DNA of 64,000 nucleotides. Origin: Selaginella moellendorffii (Eukaryota; Streptophyta; Lycopodiopsida; Selaginellales; Selaginellaceae). The DNA is taken from NCBI RefSeq assembly GCF_000143415.4, contig NW_003314306.1, forward strand, positions 142,557 to 206,556, given 5' to 3'. Made by a program: the position numbers and the translations under genes. Positions 10,278-21,187 of the stretch are shown in pieces (positions within the stretch are counted from its first letter, which is position 1; each line of letters starts with the position of its first letter). Below the pieces are notes generated by a model. That model saw only the letters and a program-made list of their open reading frames with translations. It was not told the DNA's origin and made no database searches.

Positions 10278-12578
10278 ATGAAATCCGGCAGCGCCGCCGC
10301 CGGTGGTGTCCTCCATCCAGTCCTGCGGAGATCCCTCACCAACGCCGCCTCCACTCCGCGCAAGAGCAGCGGCAGCAGCAGCCCGGAGCGCGGCGGCGGC
10401 GGCGGCGTTCTCATCGGCCCGGGGCCGCTCATCCGCCTCTGCCTCCACGCCGTGGCCTGCATTGCCAGCCTCGTCATCGGCTTTCGATTCTCGCGCGAGA
10501 CGCTGCTGGTGCTCGTCATCAAGCAGCCCGGGCTCGCGATTCTCAAGGCGCCACAGCAGCATCTCCAGCAGCAGCCCCGCGAGCTCATCGACGTGGGGAT
10601 TAAATTCCCATATGTGGAGCCCGGCCTTGGAGTCCGAGATGGAGTCCAAGATGGCGGAGGTCGGCTACCCGAGGTGAGGACCAAGAGCGGCCGCGTTCAC
10701 GTTGGTCGCCACGAGATTCTCATCCGGCCATGGCCACACCCCGACTCCGCGGAGATTTACCGAGCCCACGCGCTGCTGGAGAGGGTCCAGGTGGAGCAGC
10801 AGAGCTTGTATGGGCCCAAGGAGAGGAAGACGGTGATAGCGATCACACCAACTTTCGCCAGGACTTTCCAGGCGATCCATCTCTTGGGTGTCATGCACAC
10901 GCTGCGAGCGGCTCCTGGGCCGGTGATCTGGATTGTTGTCGAGGCTGGCGGGCGATCGAACGAGACGGCTTCTATTCTCGCTTCCTCGAGGCTGGAGTTT
11001 GTGCACCTGGGGGTGAAGGACGCGATGCCTGTGGCTTGGGAGCAGCGGCGGAGAATGGAGACGAGGCTCCGGATCGAAGGATTGAGGTACTTTTTCTCTC
11101 CACCTTTTTTTTTCTTTCGTAAGCATTTTTTTCTTTGCCTCATTTTCATCTTCTTCTTCTTCATGTGCATTATTCGTCTTTGTGCTGAGGTTTACGTGAC
11201 AATTTTTGTTGTTCTTGCTCTGCTCGAGACAAATTCCTTCTTCATGTGCATTGATCTTTGAGTAAGTCGTTCGTGTTCGTGCTTGAATTTCTCGAGAGTT
11301 CTTCCATGTGCATTAAGTTTTTATTTTTATTGTCTTGTCCCACAACTGCTGAGAATGAAATGCTTCCTGCTTGGCGTAAGTGACAAGCAACAGTGAGCCC
11401 GAGTGGGTATAATGCAGCCGTGAGTCGTTGCTGTTGCTTCAAGGTCGTAGGTCATTGATTGATCGACACAGAACGATTATTTGGTGCACTGGAGTGCTTT
11501 TCCACGTGAGTTTGTGTGTCATTTTCCCCGAACATCCATCCGATCATTCTTAAGCACTGCTGACTAAACAGATCCTAACACTCTTTTCACTCGGCTTGCT
11601 TTTTGTTTCCTTTCCCGCAGTCACGTGAGACGCGAGAAGCTCGACGGCCTGATCCTGTTCGCCGACGACAGTAACGTGCACAGCCTCCAGCTCTTTGACG
11701 AAATCCAAAAGGTGAAATGGATCGGAGCTTTGTCAGTTGGACTTTTAGAAACCGGGTCAGGAGCAACGGAGACGGCGAGCTCGATGGTAGCAGCAGCATC
11801 ATCCGCAAAACCGAGATTGCCAGTCCAAGGCCCGGCTTGCAACGAAACATGTCACGTAGTTGGCTGGCACGTACTCCGGCCGTCTCCAGTCGATGGAGAG
11901 GACGACTCCTCCTCGTCCTCGTTCACGGACGTTGCCGGGGGCCTGACGGACGTGGCAACGCACCTCGAGTGGTCGGGCTTTGTCATCAACTCGAGAGCAG
12001 TGTGGGACGAGGCTGAGAGCGAGAACGAGGAGGAAGAAGCATCATCATCAACGATGGAAGACGAGCAACAAGAAGAAGACGCAACAAGGAGGAAGCCCGA
12101 GTGGATCAACGAGTGGAAGGAATGGATAAGCGAGGACAGTGGAAGCCCGCTGAGGCTAGCGAAGGACCAGGGATTCATCGAGGCTCTCGGCAACTGCGGG
12201 CGAGAGGTGATGCTGTGGTGGATCCGGGTGGAAGCCCGAGCCGATAGCCGATATCCTCCCAGGCAAGTTGCTCTATGCCCGACTCGGGGATACCATATAT
12301 ACCAGCTAACGCGTTTACCACACAGGTGGTCTTTAACTTCGCCACTGGAGATCACTGTCCCGGCACAGCGCACGCCATGGCCCGAGTTTGTGGAGACTGA
12401 ATCCACAGGAGGCGCGGGATCGGCGAGCCGGAAGATGGATCCGTCAGAGAAGCGTGCTCGATCCAAGGCTGCGCGTCGAGCCAAGAGACAAAGAGACTCC
12501 AAAGTAGGAGTCGATGGTGATGGTGGTGGTGGTGGCGGTGGCGGCAGTGGTGGCGGCGGTCATCAGAAACTTTCATAA
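10278..12578 (+). CDS. GT43 glycosyltransferase, IRX14-like (xylan backbone)
   Basis: Predicted 567-residue type II Golgi protein of glycosyltransferase family 43, related to IRX9/IRX14 proteins that act in xylan backbone synthesis (family knowledge). Exons are 10278-11086, 11621-12262 and 12326-12578. The start MKSGSAA is chosen because it precedes a Ser/Gly-rich cytosolic tail and one membrane anchor (LIRLCLHAVACIASLVIGFR). Catalytic-region landmarks: TVIAITPTFARTFQAIHLLG, GPVIWIVVEAGG, LDGLILFADDSNVHSLQLFD (DDS nucleotide-sugar site) and EIQKVKWIGALSVG. The C-terminal SPLEITVPAQRTPWPE motif matches IRX14-type proteins. A Glu-rich insert lies near the 12000s and a Gly-rich tail is encoded by GGTGGC repeats. 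Intron 2 is 63 nt, has a GC donor and is stop-free in frame. The IRX14 subgroup is favoured over IRX9 by these motifs. Confidence 0.85.
12263..12325 (+). other. 63-nt GC-AG intron, in frame and stop-free
   Basis: The donor is CCCAG|GCAAGT and the acceptor is CACACAG|GTGG. Splicing yields RYPPR followed by WSLTSPLEIT, as expected for the family. Retention would add 21 residues without shifting the frame. Confidence 0.7.
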
Positions 12579-13615
12579 AGTAATAAAAAACGAGGTACCG
12601 TGTCTCTTTCTCTCTCACATTCTTTTGTACTATCGCGTAATAAGCGGAGACCGCCACCAAGGTTTTGCTTTTCTTCTCTTTTTTTGTCTTTTGTTTTGTT
12701 TTGTTCTTCCAGTCATCTTCCAGTCAGTGTATATAAAAGAAAAATCTTAGAAATCTCTGTTCTTCCACCAGCTGGAGAAGCTAGCTATCTTCTTTTACAA
12801 AAACGCTTTGATTCTCTCTATAATCTTCCACCAGCTGGAGAGAGAACACAGGGACACACACATCTCCTCTCTTTGGAGTTTTCCTCCTTGTTTTGTTCTT
12901 CCGTCAGCAGCTAGAGATAGATAGAGCGATGATCGTCGGTAGATCCTTCAAGATGGAAAAGAAAACCGGCAATCTCTGTTCTTCCATCGATCGATTAACT
13001 CGGAATGGTTGTCTTGTCTCATCTCGTTCTCGCTGGAGCTGCCAAGTGATTTCCCAGTCTCTCTCCTTCCTCCATACCAAACGACAAGACTAGTACCGCC
13101 GAGCCATCCCCACTTTCCTCTCAATTCCTCCATCTTTCTTTCCCTCGAGGGATCTAAAAACCATCTCACTCTTTGTCAATTCTCTCCTCTCATTCCTCCT
13201 CTCTCTTCCCCAAATCCAAACAATCACGCCTCCTCTTTCTTTCCTCCCAAGATCCAAAACCATCACTCTCCCTGTCTCCCTCTGGCCTGCTACTAAATGC
13301 CGGGAATCGCTACGCGCATTAAGTCTCTAAAAGTTGACCCACCTCCTCTTTCGTTTTGAGGCGCCACTGCTTTTGCCGCTTGCCAGTCCCCTTCTTCATC
13401 CACTTGCCACCTTTAGAAAACCCAATCCAAACACACGATTAATCACCAAAACCGGGAAAAGGCTCGACAAAGCTCTTACCACCACAAAACAAGTCATCGC
13501 CGCCCTCTACATTTACACTCTCGCGGTGGAGAGAATATAAACGATGGCCGCTTTTGCCGCCTCTCATCCTGTTAAAAACACGTACACAGCTCCCAGAGTA
13601 TACTCATACCGGAAG
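12579..13615. other. Convergent 3' flanks; pyrimidine-rich spacer
   Basis: This is the shared downstream region of the GT43 gene (+) and the ARF gene (-). It is rich in CT tracts. A CTTCCACCAGCTGGAGA segment occurs twice, near 12763 and 12825. No coding feature with family support is visible. Confidence 0.4.
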
Positions 13616-16103
13616 CTACGAATCCTGCGTGTCGGCCAGGATCGTCAGCCTCCTCACCGACTTCACAAAATTCCTGCGTCGGACCAAAAGCCACGAGGCA
13701 CAGATGAGCACAAGCTATGAAAAATGGAAAGCATCCAAAGCTTACGCGTAAGGCTCGCCGCCAGTGTGAATCGTGGATCCCTCCGAGTCCTTGTAGACAA
13801 CACGGCCGGAGATCTTCGCCACGTCGACGCAAAACACCGCGGCCAGCTGCTTGTAGAGCTCGTCGTAGGAGCCAAACGACGACAAGTCGAGCGTCCGCTT
13901 AACGTCCCCGCTCTCCATAAACACCCTGCACTGCGATGATTCCTCGTCGCTGCTGCTGCCTTCGAGCCTGTCCTTCTTCTCCGACGATAAAACGCTGGCT
14001 TGCTTCTTTAACCACTTCGAGCCGCCAACGTCACCCCCGTGCCCAGAGTCCCCGTTCTCGTGCAGAAGAACGTTTTGCTGGACAGCGTCGTTATGGCTAT
14101 CCCCCGACGAGCTCGCGCTGGGCTGCTGAGAAGGCACGTTGTGCCTAGACGTTGCCTCGGAGGAGCTCCCAGCCGAGTTTTGCTGCTCTTGCACTCTCGC
14201 CGTCTCGATCTTCTTCCCAAATAGCAAAAATGTCCCCTGCTTGTTGCAGGAGCTCTCTGTGCAGCTGACACCCGAATCGTTCTGAGAGCCGTTGCATAGC
14301 ACCGTTGTTACAAGAGTCCGCTGCTCTCCACCACCGCTACCTCCTTGCGGAAACACGTTGCCTAGTCTAAGATCTGTAGCACCATAACCCAGCGTGGCTG
14401 CAACAGGGATGTCCTGGGCTTGGTACCTGTTCTCCAACAAGCCAGAGTGAATTCGATTCGGCTGACACTCCGAGAATGTGAGCCCGTAAAGCCTCTCATG
14501 CCTGGCTCCCTGCATGCCTGCAGGAACATCATCTGAAAGACCATGCCAAGGATTTGCCTGCCCCAAGACACCGTTGGCAAATGTTGTCGTCGGCAATCCC
14601 GAAAAGCTTTGACCCTCGGGTGCGGGGGTCTGCCGAAACCTCTTCCGCGGCAGTGAAAACGGTGGAAGCTGCATGGGCAGAGTTGACACCAGCTCCACTT
14701 GCCACGGGCTTACACGACTCACGCCTTGCAGAAGATCAGGCTCGTCCCAAGCCACCTGTATCATCCGGATGAAGTTAAAATCGATAACGAAACAAAAACA
14801 AAAAAAGACTGAACAGTACCTGAAGTACACGCCACGGCGAGCTCGGCCAGAGTATTGGATCCGCGGCTTGAACAGCAGATATAGTCCCCATGAACCAGCT
14901 GATTCGTGAAGAGTCTTCGGTCTCAAACGCCATCTTGAACCTCATTCCAGCGTACCATCCGTGACTCAGAGCCGCCCTCACAGTTTGAGCCCGGACACAA
15001 AACTCCGCCGTGCTAGCTCTCGGATAGTAGACAACCTCGAACGCCTTGCCGGATGCCGCAAGCGTGGCCGCGTCCAGGACCGACTTAGCTGTGACTTTGG
15101 CCCGGTTCCGAGTAAAACTTCCACCACCATTACCAGCACCACCGCCAGCAGATCTCGAGGATCCATTCTCTCTCATCAGAGTCCCGTCCGAGAGACCAGT
15201 GTCCATCGGTGGCCGCAATTCCCAGCGAGAACTCGAGCGGCTGCTGGCCGAGTGCCACAGCAAAGCATCCGCATTTCCGCTGCCGCCACCCCTCATCGAG
15301 CGACGAACACCCACGCAGAGCTCCCCGGAATTGGATCGTAGAAAGACAATCGCGTCCCCGGCAACAAGCTTCTTGTGGTTGACGAAAGTACTCCACCCAG
15401 TGGTGAGGAGATGGCGTCGAGGAGTACCCCTGTAAATGTGCCGGAACTTCCACACCTCGCCATGGACGTCCTTGGCGAGCACGGTCTGGACAGGGGGATC
15501 CACCGAGTAGTCTAGTCGGGGAAAGATCGTCTCGGCACAGTAGCGGGGGACCGAGAAGCCGCCGCCGTTGTTGGCATCGCTCTGGGTGAGAGTCTTGGCG
15601 AAAGAAGCCGGCTTCTCTGGCGATGGCGATGGCGCTGCTGCTCGATCGTTGTCCTCGTCGCTGCCGCTCTCGGGATGTAGTCTCAAGCTCGCGAACACCT
15701 CGTCCGTCTCCTTGTCCGCCAAGAACTTGACCGAGAGAACCCGGCATGGAACCGTGCCGGCGGGGCCGAGCGCGCGAGGAAAATCTGGCGACGACGCCGC
15801 TTGCTCGGCGTGGCCTTGCGGAAAATAGATGATCTTGGAGCCGACGGTCGGGAGCTGGACCATGCTTCCGGCGCACGCCTGCCATAGCTGCTGATCCAGA
15901 TGCTTCTCCTCTCCACCTTCTCGGATTTCTTCACGATCTCGTGTTCCTCGACCTTTCCCCAGATCGCTGGCATCCCGGCTGCTCATCGGCCCCGGGCTCT
16001 GTCCCGGCATTCTACCGCCGGGAGACCGGAATGCTGCGGTAGGGCTCCAAATATTGCCGGAGATCGCCACAATCGCCAAATTCCCCTCGATCGCAGCCTG
16101 CAC
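13616..16103 (-). CDS. ARF: Auxin response factor, ARF10/16/17 class
   Basis: Nuclear auxin-pathway transcription factor of the miR160-regulated (class C, repressor-type) clade. Exons 14820-16103, 13746-14755 and 13616-13673 join to 783 residues. Domains in order: B3 DNA-binding domain (QSDANNGGGFSVPRYCAETI, VHGEVWKFRHIYRGTPRRHL, LTTGWSTFVNHKKLVAGDAI); auxin-response region (AFEVVYYPRASTAEFCV, GMRFKMAFETEDSSRISWFM, ending SPWRVLQVAWDEPDLLQ); Ser/Gly/Gln-rich middle; C-terminal PB1 domain (CRVFMESGDVKRTLDLSSFG, then NFVKSVRRLTILADTQDS). The last 58-nt exon is easily missed because the second exon appears to stop at 13742; splicing at TACGC|GTAAG restores the PB1 end. The N-terminal start is uncertain: a downstream Met before SSRDAS could be used. 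Confidence 0.93.
14499..14519 (-). promoter_or_regulatory. miR160 target site in the ARF mRNA
   Basis: The plus strand here matches mature miR160 (UGCCUGGCUCCCUGUAUGCC...) at 19 of 21 positions. The differences are C for U at position 15, which makes a G:U pair with the transcript, and the final base. The site lies in the coding sequence for the conserved AGMQGARHE peptide, where miR160 sites of ARF10/16/17 lie. Post-transcriptional repression by miR160 is therefore expected. Confidence 0.9.
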
Positions 16104-17422
16104 GCCGGAAATTCCTCAGTGAAATCTCGCGATTCCAATGCCGCTGGAAAGAAGCGCGCAAGAACAAGAAGGAGAATCCCCTTTACCGGTAATGCAGCTG
16201 CCGCCTTGGTCGCGGGGAGCTCCGCTTGGCGCCAACGCTCGCGCCTCGCTCAAACCCTAAAATCCCACCAAGAGCCAGCCCGCCGGCTCCATAGCCACGA
16301 ACACTCTGACAAAGAAAGAAAGAAAGGGGGAAGGAGCTTGCAGTGTTAGAGGAAGGGGAGGTGTACCGGCGCCACCGGTTGCCGTGCGTGGCGACCGGCT
16401 GGTGGCGGTGGCTAAGCGGTCTGGTCCGAATGTCCAACAAAAGTAGGACGAGGACGAATATGCCGATCGCTGATGCTAATTATAATTGCACGACAAGTAT
16501 CTCTGTGCATCGCATTAGTCTAAGTGCCTCTTAATTTAATCGCGATTCGCGAGATAAGAAGAGAGAGGCGCATCACAAGTGCGCGCTTAGCTTTGCCCGC
16601 TTTGTTGGCTTGTTCTTTTTTTGCTTTGCGTTTGCATGGCTCCACCACCTTTCTTTTACTCGCGAACATTGATACTTATGTCGTGTTGGACCTCACCTAT
16701 GGCATGATTTGTTGCGGCTCCAGTCTGGGAATATAGAGCTTTTTTACAATTTTTATATGGTGTGTGTTGTGACAATGATCCTTGCCAAGAGATTTTTATA
16801 TAATACTGTGGATAAACCTTGGATTACTCAAATCAAACACAGTTCCAGCCCAATCCCATCCAAGCTTTGCTTCTTTTGATAAAGTGGTCTGTGTTTGTGG
16901 GTGTGTGCCCGTCCATCCATCGTCCCGGGAAGTGTGCGACGATGTTGACACACTAAACAAACGCAAAGATTCGATGATTGACCGGTTAAAGTTACAAAGT
17001 CAAAACTCGAGGTAAGAAAAAAATGGCGGTGAAAGTAAAGAACATATATTCTTCTTGATAACAATAGTTATCTCCTCGTATTCTAGGGACCTGGTTTCAC
17101 GTGCGACACGTGGCACAATGTGGAGCGGCCAAGGCGTCACACGTGGACCCATGGGATCGCGCCGACACGTGGCGAAAATGCGACACTGTGTCCGCCGGTT
17201 TTTGGGACACACAAAGAAAGAAAATGCGCCATTGGAATTGATTGGCGCTTCTAAAAGCTTCCACTGTGAAAGTTCTTGGAGAGGACGAGGAGGACTAAAT
17301 AGTAGGAGCCCTAATTTCTGGGCGCGAGCAAAAATATTTCGAGCGATTAGAAAGGGCGATCGATCGATCGGGGCGCGCGATTCGCGATCGTATGAGCGTG
17401 ATCGATTGCGGCGTGGCGAGGG
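16104..17422. other. Divergent promoter region between ARF and the lipase-like gene
   Basis: This 1.3-kb intergenic stretch lies between a minus-strand and a plus-strand gene. A telo-box-like AAACCCTAAAA occurs near 16253 on the ARF side, and ACGTG boxes occur near 17098-17173 on the lipase side. Nothing in the middle could be assigned; the ORFs there lack family similarity. Confidence 0.4.
17098..17173 (+). promoter_or_regulatory. Cluster of four G-box/ABRE (ACGTG) elements
   Basis: CACGTG occurs at 17098, ACACGTGGC at 17106, ACACGTGG at 17139 and ACACGTGGC at 17165, all within 76 bp and about 250 bp upstream of the start codon at 17423. ACGTGGC is the core of the ABA-responsive element bound by bZIP factors (established knowledge). 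Clustering suggests ABA or stress control of the lipase-like gene, which is inference. Confidence 0.7.
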
Positions 17423-18797
17423 ATGATCACGGTGATGCATGATTTTGTGGCAATGCTCGTCAACGGGGCGGGTGATGTTTCCAGCAGCGCCAGGTCGTGG
17501 AGCGCGGCGGGGGCGCTGCTCGTCCTCCTCTGGATTGCGCTGGCGACGCTGCTGCCGCCGATCCTGAGGAGGATTGAGAGCGATTCGTCGGCGCGGCAGG
17601 ATGGGAGGAGCGACCGGCTCCAGCGCAATCTGGATTGGGCGACGGAGCGTAGGAAGATTTTTGCCGACTATGAGAAAGTGAGGAGGAGCTTGAATATCGC
17701 TGTAAGTTTCCTTTCTTTATTCTTTCTCCTTGGTTCACGATTGGAGCTTTGGCCAGGGACCCTCCACGGGAGTAGTGGCAACAGAAGTAAGTGGAAATTT
17801 GTTCTAGATTCTCGTCCGTGGCCACGATTTCTCATAGTCAACGTTTGTGTTCTTCAGGAGTTTAAGGTGAATTCTCGAGGTGTTGAGCTTTTTACAAAGA
17901 GCTGGTTGCCGGAATCTGGCCAACCCAAGGGACTGATCTTCTATTGCCATGGATACGGTGATACTATCTCTTTCTTCTTCGAAGGTATGTTTGATCGATT
18001 TAGTCGCGAAGACTCATGAGAAGCTCATTGGTCATTGTAGGAATTGCGAGAAGGCTCGCTCGAGCTCAATACGCGGTGTTTGGAATGGACTACGAGGGAT
18101 TCGGTCTCTCGTCTGGCCTACACGGCTACATCGAAAGCTTTGATGTTCTCGTTGATGATGTAATCGAGCATTACTCGTCCATCCGAGGTAGGAGCTTCTT
18201 TTCTCGAAGCTTTTTGTGGTCTACTTGGTAGCCAAGGCTTTTCTAGATTTTGACTCTTGTTCACATGGCAGAACGAAAGGAGTTCACAGGACTTCCATGC
18301 TTTTTGTTTGGTGAATCCATGGGAGGAGCCATAGCCATCAAAGCACATCTCAAGCAGCCGAAAGTCTGGGATGGAGCAGTCCTGGTCGCTCCAATGTGCA
18401 AGGCAAGTCAACATGTTTGTTCTTCTCGTTGTAGTAACAGCTTTCGACTTGACGTCCAAGTTTTCTCCTCGCAGATTGCGGACGACATGTATCCTCCGTG
18501 GATTCTGGTGCAGATTTTAAAGGCTCTCGTTCCGGTTTTCCCGAAGTCAAAGCTACTGCCCACGCGAGACCTTGCTGCCTATGCCTTCAAAGACCCGGAG
18601 AAACGCAAGAAGGTACTCCTATTTTCACGTCTTTGAATCTTACTTTGTGACCTTGGAAAAAAAAAACATCACAGGCATACTACAACGTCGTTGGCTACGT
18701 CGATAGGCCGCGCCTTAGAACAGCTTGGGAGTTGCTTGTGACGACACAGGAGATCGAATCGAGCATGAGACAAGTAAGCTTACAATTGCGATATCGC

Positions 18798-18847
<50 letters not shown>

Positions 18848-19119
18848 GGCCAAGATCATTGATTAACAGGCTTCGTGTCGATTTCTTCCGTGAATGGCAG
18901 GTGTCTCTACCGCTGCTCATATTGCACGGTGGTGCCGACAAAGTCACGGATCCATCGGTGAGCAAAGCTTTGTATGACAACGCTAGCAGCACGGACAAGA
19001 GGCTCTATCTCTACGAGGGGGTCTATCACGGCATTTTGGAAGGCGAGCCCGACGATACCATCGACAGAGTTTTGGCGGATATTTGCTCGTGGCTTGATCT
19101 CCACTCCAAACAAAACTAA
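17423..19119 (+). CDS. Monoacylglycerol lipase-like alpha/beta hydrolase
   Basis: Seven exons (17423-17701, 17858-17984, 18041-18187, 18272-18402, 18475-18612, 18675-18773, 18901-19119) give 379 residues. The family hydrolyses monoacylglycerols or related esters; caffeoyl shikimate esterase is a close relative. An N-terminal hydrophobic segment (GALLVLLWIALATLLPPIL) may anchor or target it. Hydrolase core: FYCHGYGDT oxyanion loop, VFGMDYEGFGLSSGLHGY, nucleophile Ser in FGESMGGAIA, Asp in HGGADKVTDPS, His in VYHGILEGEPD. All three triad residues are present, so the enzyme should be active. The donor of intron 4 is GC (AAG|GCAAGT). Intron 6 contains a CT microsatellite. Upstream ACGTG boxes suggest ABA responsiveness. 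Confidence 0.88.
18797..18844. repeat. (CT)n microsatellite in a lipase intron
   Basis: A nearly pure CT dinucleotide tract, about 22 units long, lies inside intron 6 of the lipase-like gene. It reads as (Glu-Arg)n on the opposite strand, which is not a gene. Confidence 0.85.
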
Positions 19120-21187
19120 TGCAAAGAATTGATCTTGTCAATACAAACATCTTTGATACATTTTGATCTTGTGGTACATTCTTTCTTCTTTTTTTCTTTT
19201 TTCTTTTTGCATGTTTTAAATCCTGTTGCGTGGTATGAGATTGCGCTAAAGTACTTGTATTTCGACTCCACCACCACCTCAAACACTACTTGAGAGTGTT
19301 GAGGTATGGCAATGGTTCCAGATCGGGATTGCGAAGGAAGATCTCGAATCGCTCCATATCTATCTCTCCGTGATCGTTGATCAAGAAGACCCTCACTAAA
19401 AGTCTTGTTGTAAACCTCCAGCTAACGGATCCCTCCCTTTCAAATGTCGAGGAAACTATTCCCAAGGAGGAAGCAAAGGAAAACAAAGTCCCTCATCGCG
19501 AAGATCAGTCCCTTGGACCATGCTTCTCTCATCTCCCTCTGGAAGTCCTCCACGTTAGCCATCTTTCCGTTTGCCTGAGAACGTTGATCTTCTTTGAGGC
19601 CACACTTTCCAACGCCAGCATGCCTAAATCTGCGTCGCGACCAACGATCCACAGTGGTAGTCTCACTTGTCAAAGCCCATGGTCCTCCGTCCCAATCCTC
19701 GTTGGTTCGCGAGAGAATCCAGGTTTTATGAGTATACCAACTTATATCTATATCTCACTGACACTTCATTGGTCTTTGAATGGTATTGGAGACCATCATA
19801 AGTAGTTAAAATGACTTATATTTTCTTACCATCAATAACTACTTTATTCAGATTAATTTTAGTTTCAAAATTTTCATTTAAAAAAGACAAATTTTCGAAA
19901 ATAAAAATATATTTTAAGTTTAAATTATCATTTTAATAAAAATGAGTATTTTTTGTATTCATTTGAGTTATTAAAGAATGTGCTTGAAAGTTAAAATTAT
20001 ATAAAATATTTTTAATACTGATTTTGAAATATAAATCATTTCACAATGATAAATAAAAATTATATAACATTTCATTTTTTGCACAAATACATCTAGAATA
20101 AATCTCTAAGAAAACTATAAAAACCTTTAAGTATATCTAGAAAGAACTTTTACATATCTATAACTTATGTTATAGATATGTAACTATATGTATAACTTAA
20201 ATCACTTCATACAAATTCTTTATTATAATACTTTTTACAAATTACTCTGCAATTTGTTGCAGTGCAACTTAAATAGATAAACCACTATTAATAGTTGAAT
20301 ATAAAGCTCTACTAATTCCCATTGAAGAAATATAGGTTTGAAATTACAATATTTCTTGACAAAGAATGTCAAAATAATATTAATTATATTTTTATATACA
20401 TTTTTTCCAATATGGTATAAAAAAATATTTTATTTAGCATATTTAATTTTTCAACATAACAATGCCAACACTTTTATTTTTATTTTTAAATTTAATACTT
20501 TAAAGTAATAAAATTTATCTTATTTTATAATTATGTTATGAATATTAAAAATTAGGTATTAAAAATTAAAATTTATATTAAATGAAACTAAAATATTTGT
20601 TCTAACACCAATAAAAATATTAATAAAATTTATATTAAAATAAGTATACAAAATATATGGTTTATATGTTAAATGGTATATAAATGGTATATATGTTAAA
20701 AAACCTTCTTTCTTATGTAAAAAGAATAAAGACTTGTGGTTAAAAAAAATAGAGATTCAATCAAAATTGTTTTGGTTTGGCAATGTAAAATACAAATCAC
20801 CTTTGTCTAAATATTATTATTTTACTTTTGTTAAAATCTAAGGCATTTGAAAATCAAATCTAAACTATTTGACTAAAGTCTAAATTGGGAAACTAATAAA
20901 AATGAATTTTTGTTTTAAAATAAAAATTAAATAAAATGACTAAGAGCTTTAGGGAACTAAAGACAAAATGCATGTTTTTTTATGAGATTTTTTATTGTAA
21001 TATATGTATTTATTTAATTATTAATTGCCTCTTCTCAAATTTTTTATATAAAATAATTTTAATAGAAACATTTATCAATCAAAGCTTCTATATATAATCA
21101 ATATAAATTCATATGAAAAGTAAATAATGAATCTCAACATCCAATCTTTAACAATATAAATACAGATTGAAATAAACTTAGTTTTTC
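19120..21187. other. Gene-free spacer, AT-rich from 19800
   Basis: 19120-19800 contains short minus-strand ORFs without recognisable family features. 19800-21187 is extremely AT-rich, with many homopolymer runs and no coding signal. It separates the lipase-like gene from the NB-LRR gene. No complete transposon is visible. Confidence 0.5.

Noticed and set aside
9743-10684. Long minus-strand ORFs opposite the GT43 first exon
   Set aside because: They are antisense shadows of GC-rich coding sequence; the plus strand has clear GT43 motifs.
19286-19700. Short ORFs on both strands after the lipase gene
   Set aside because: No recognisable domain, and frames change without plausible splice sites. 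Possibly a decayed gene, but unsupported.
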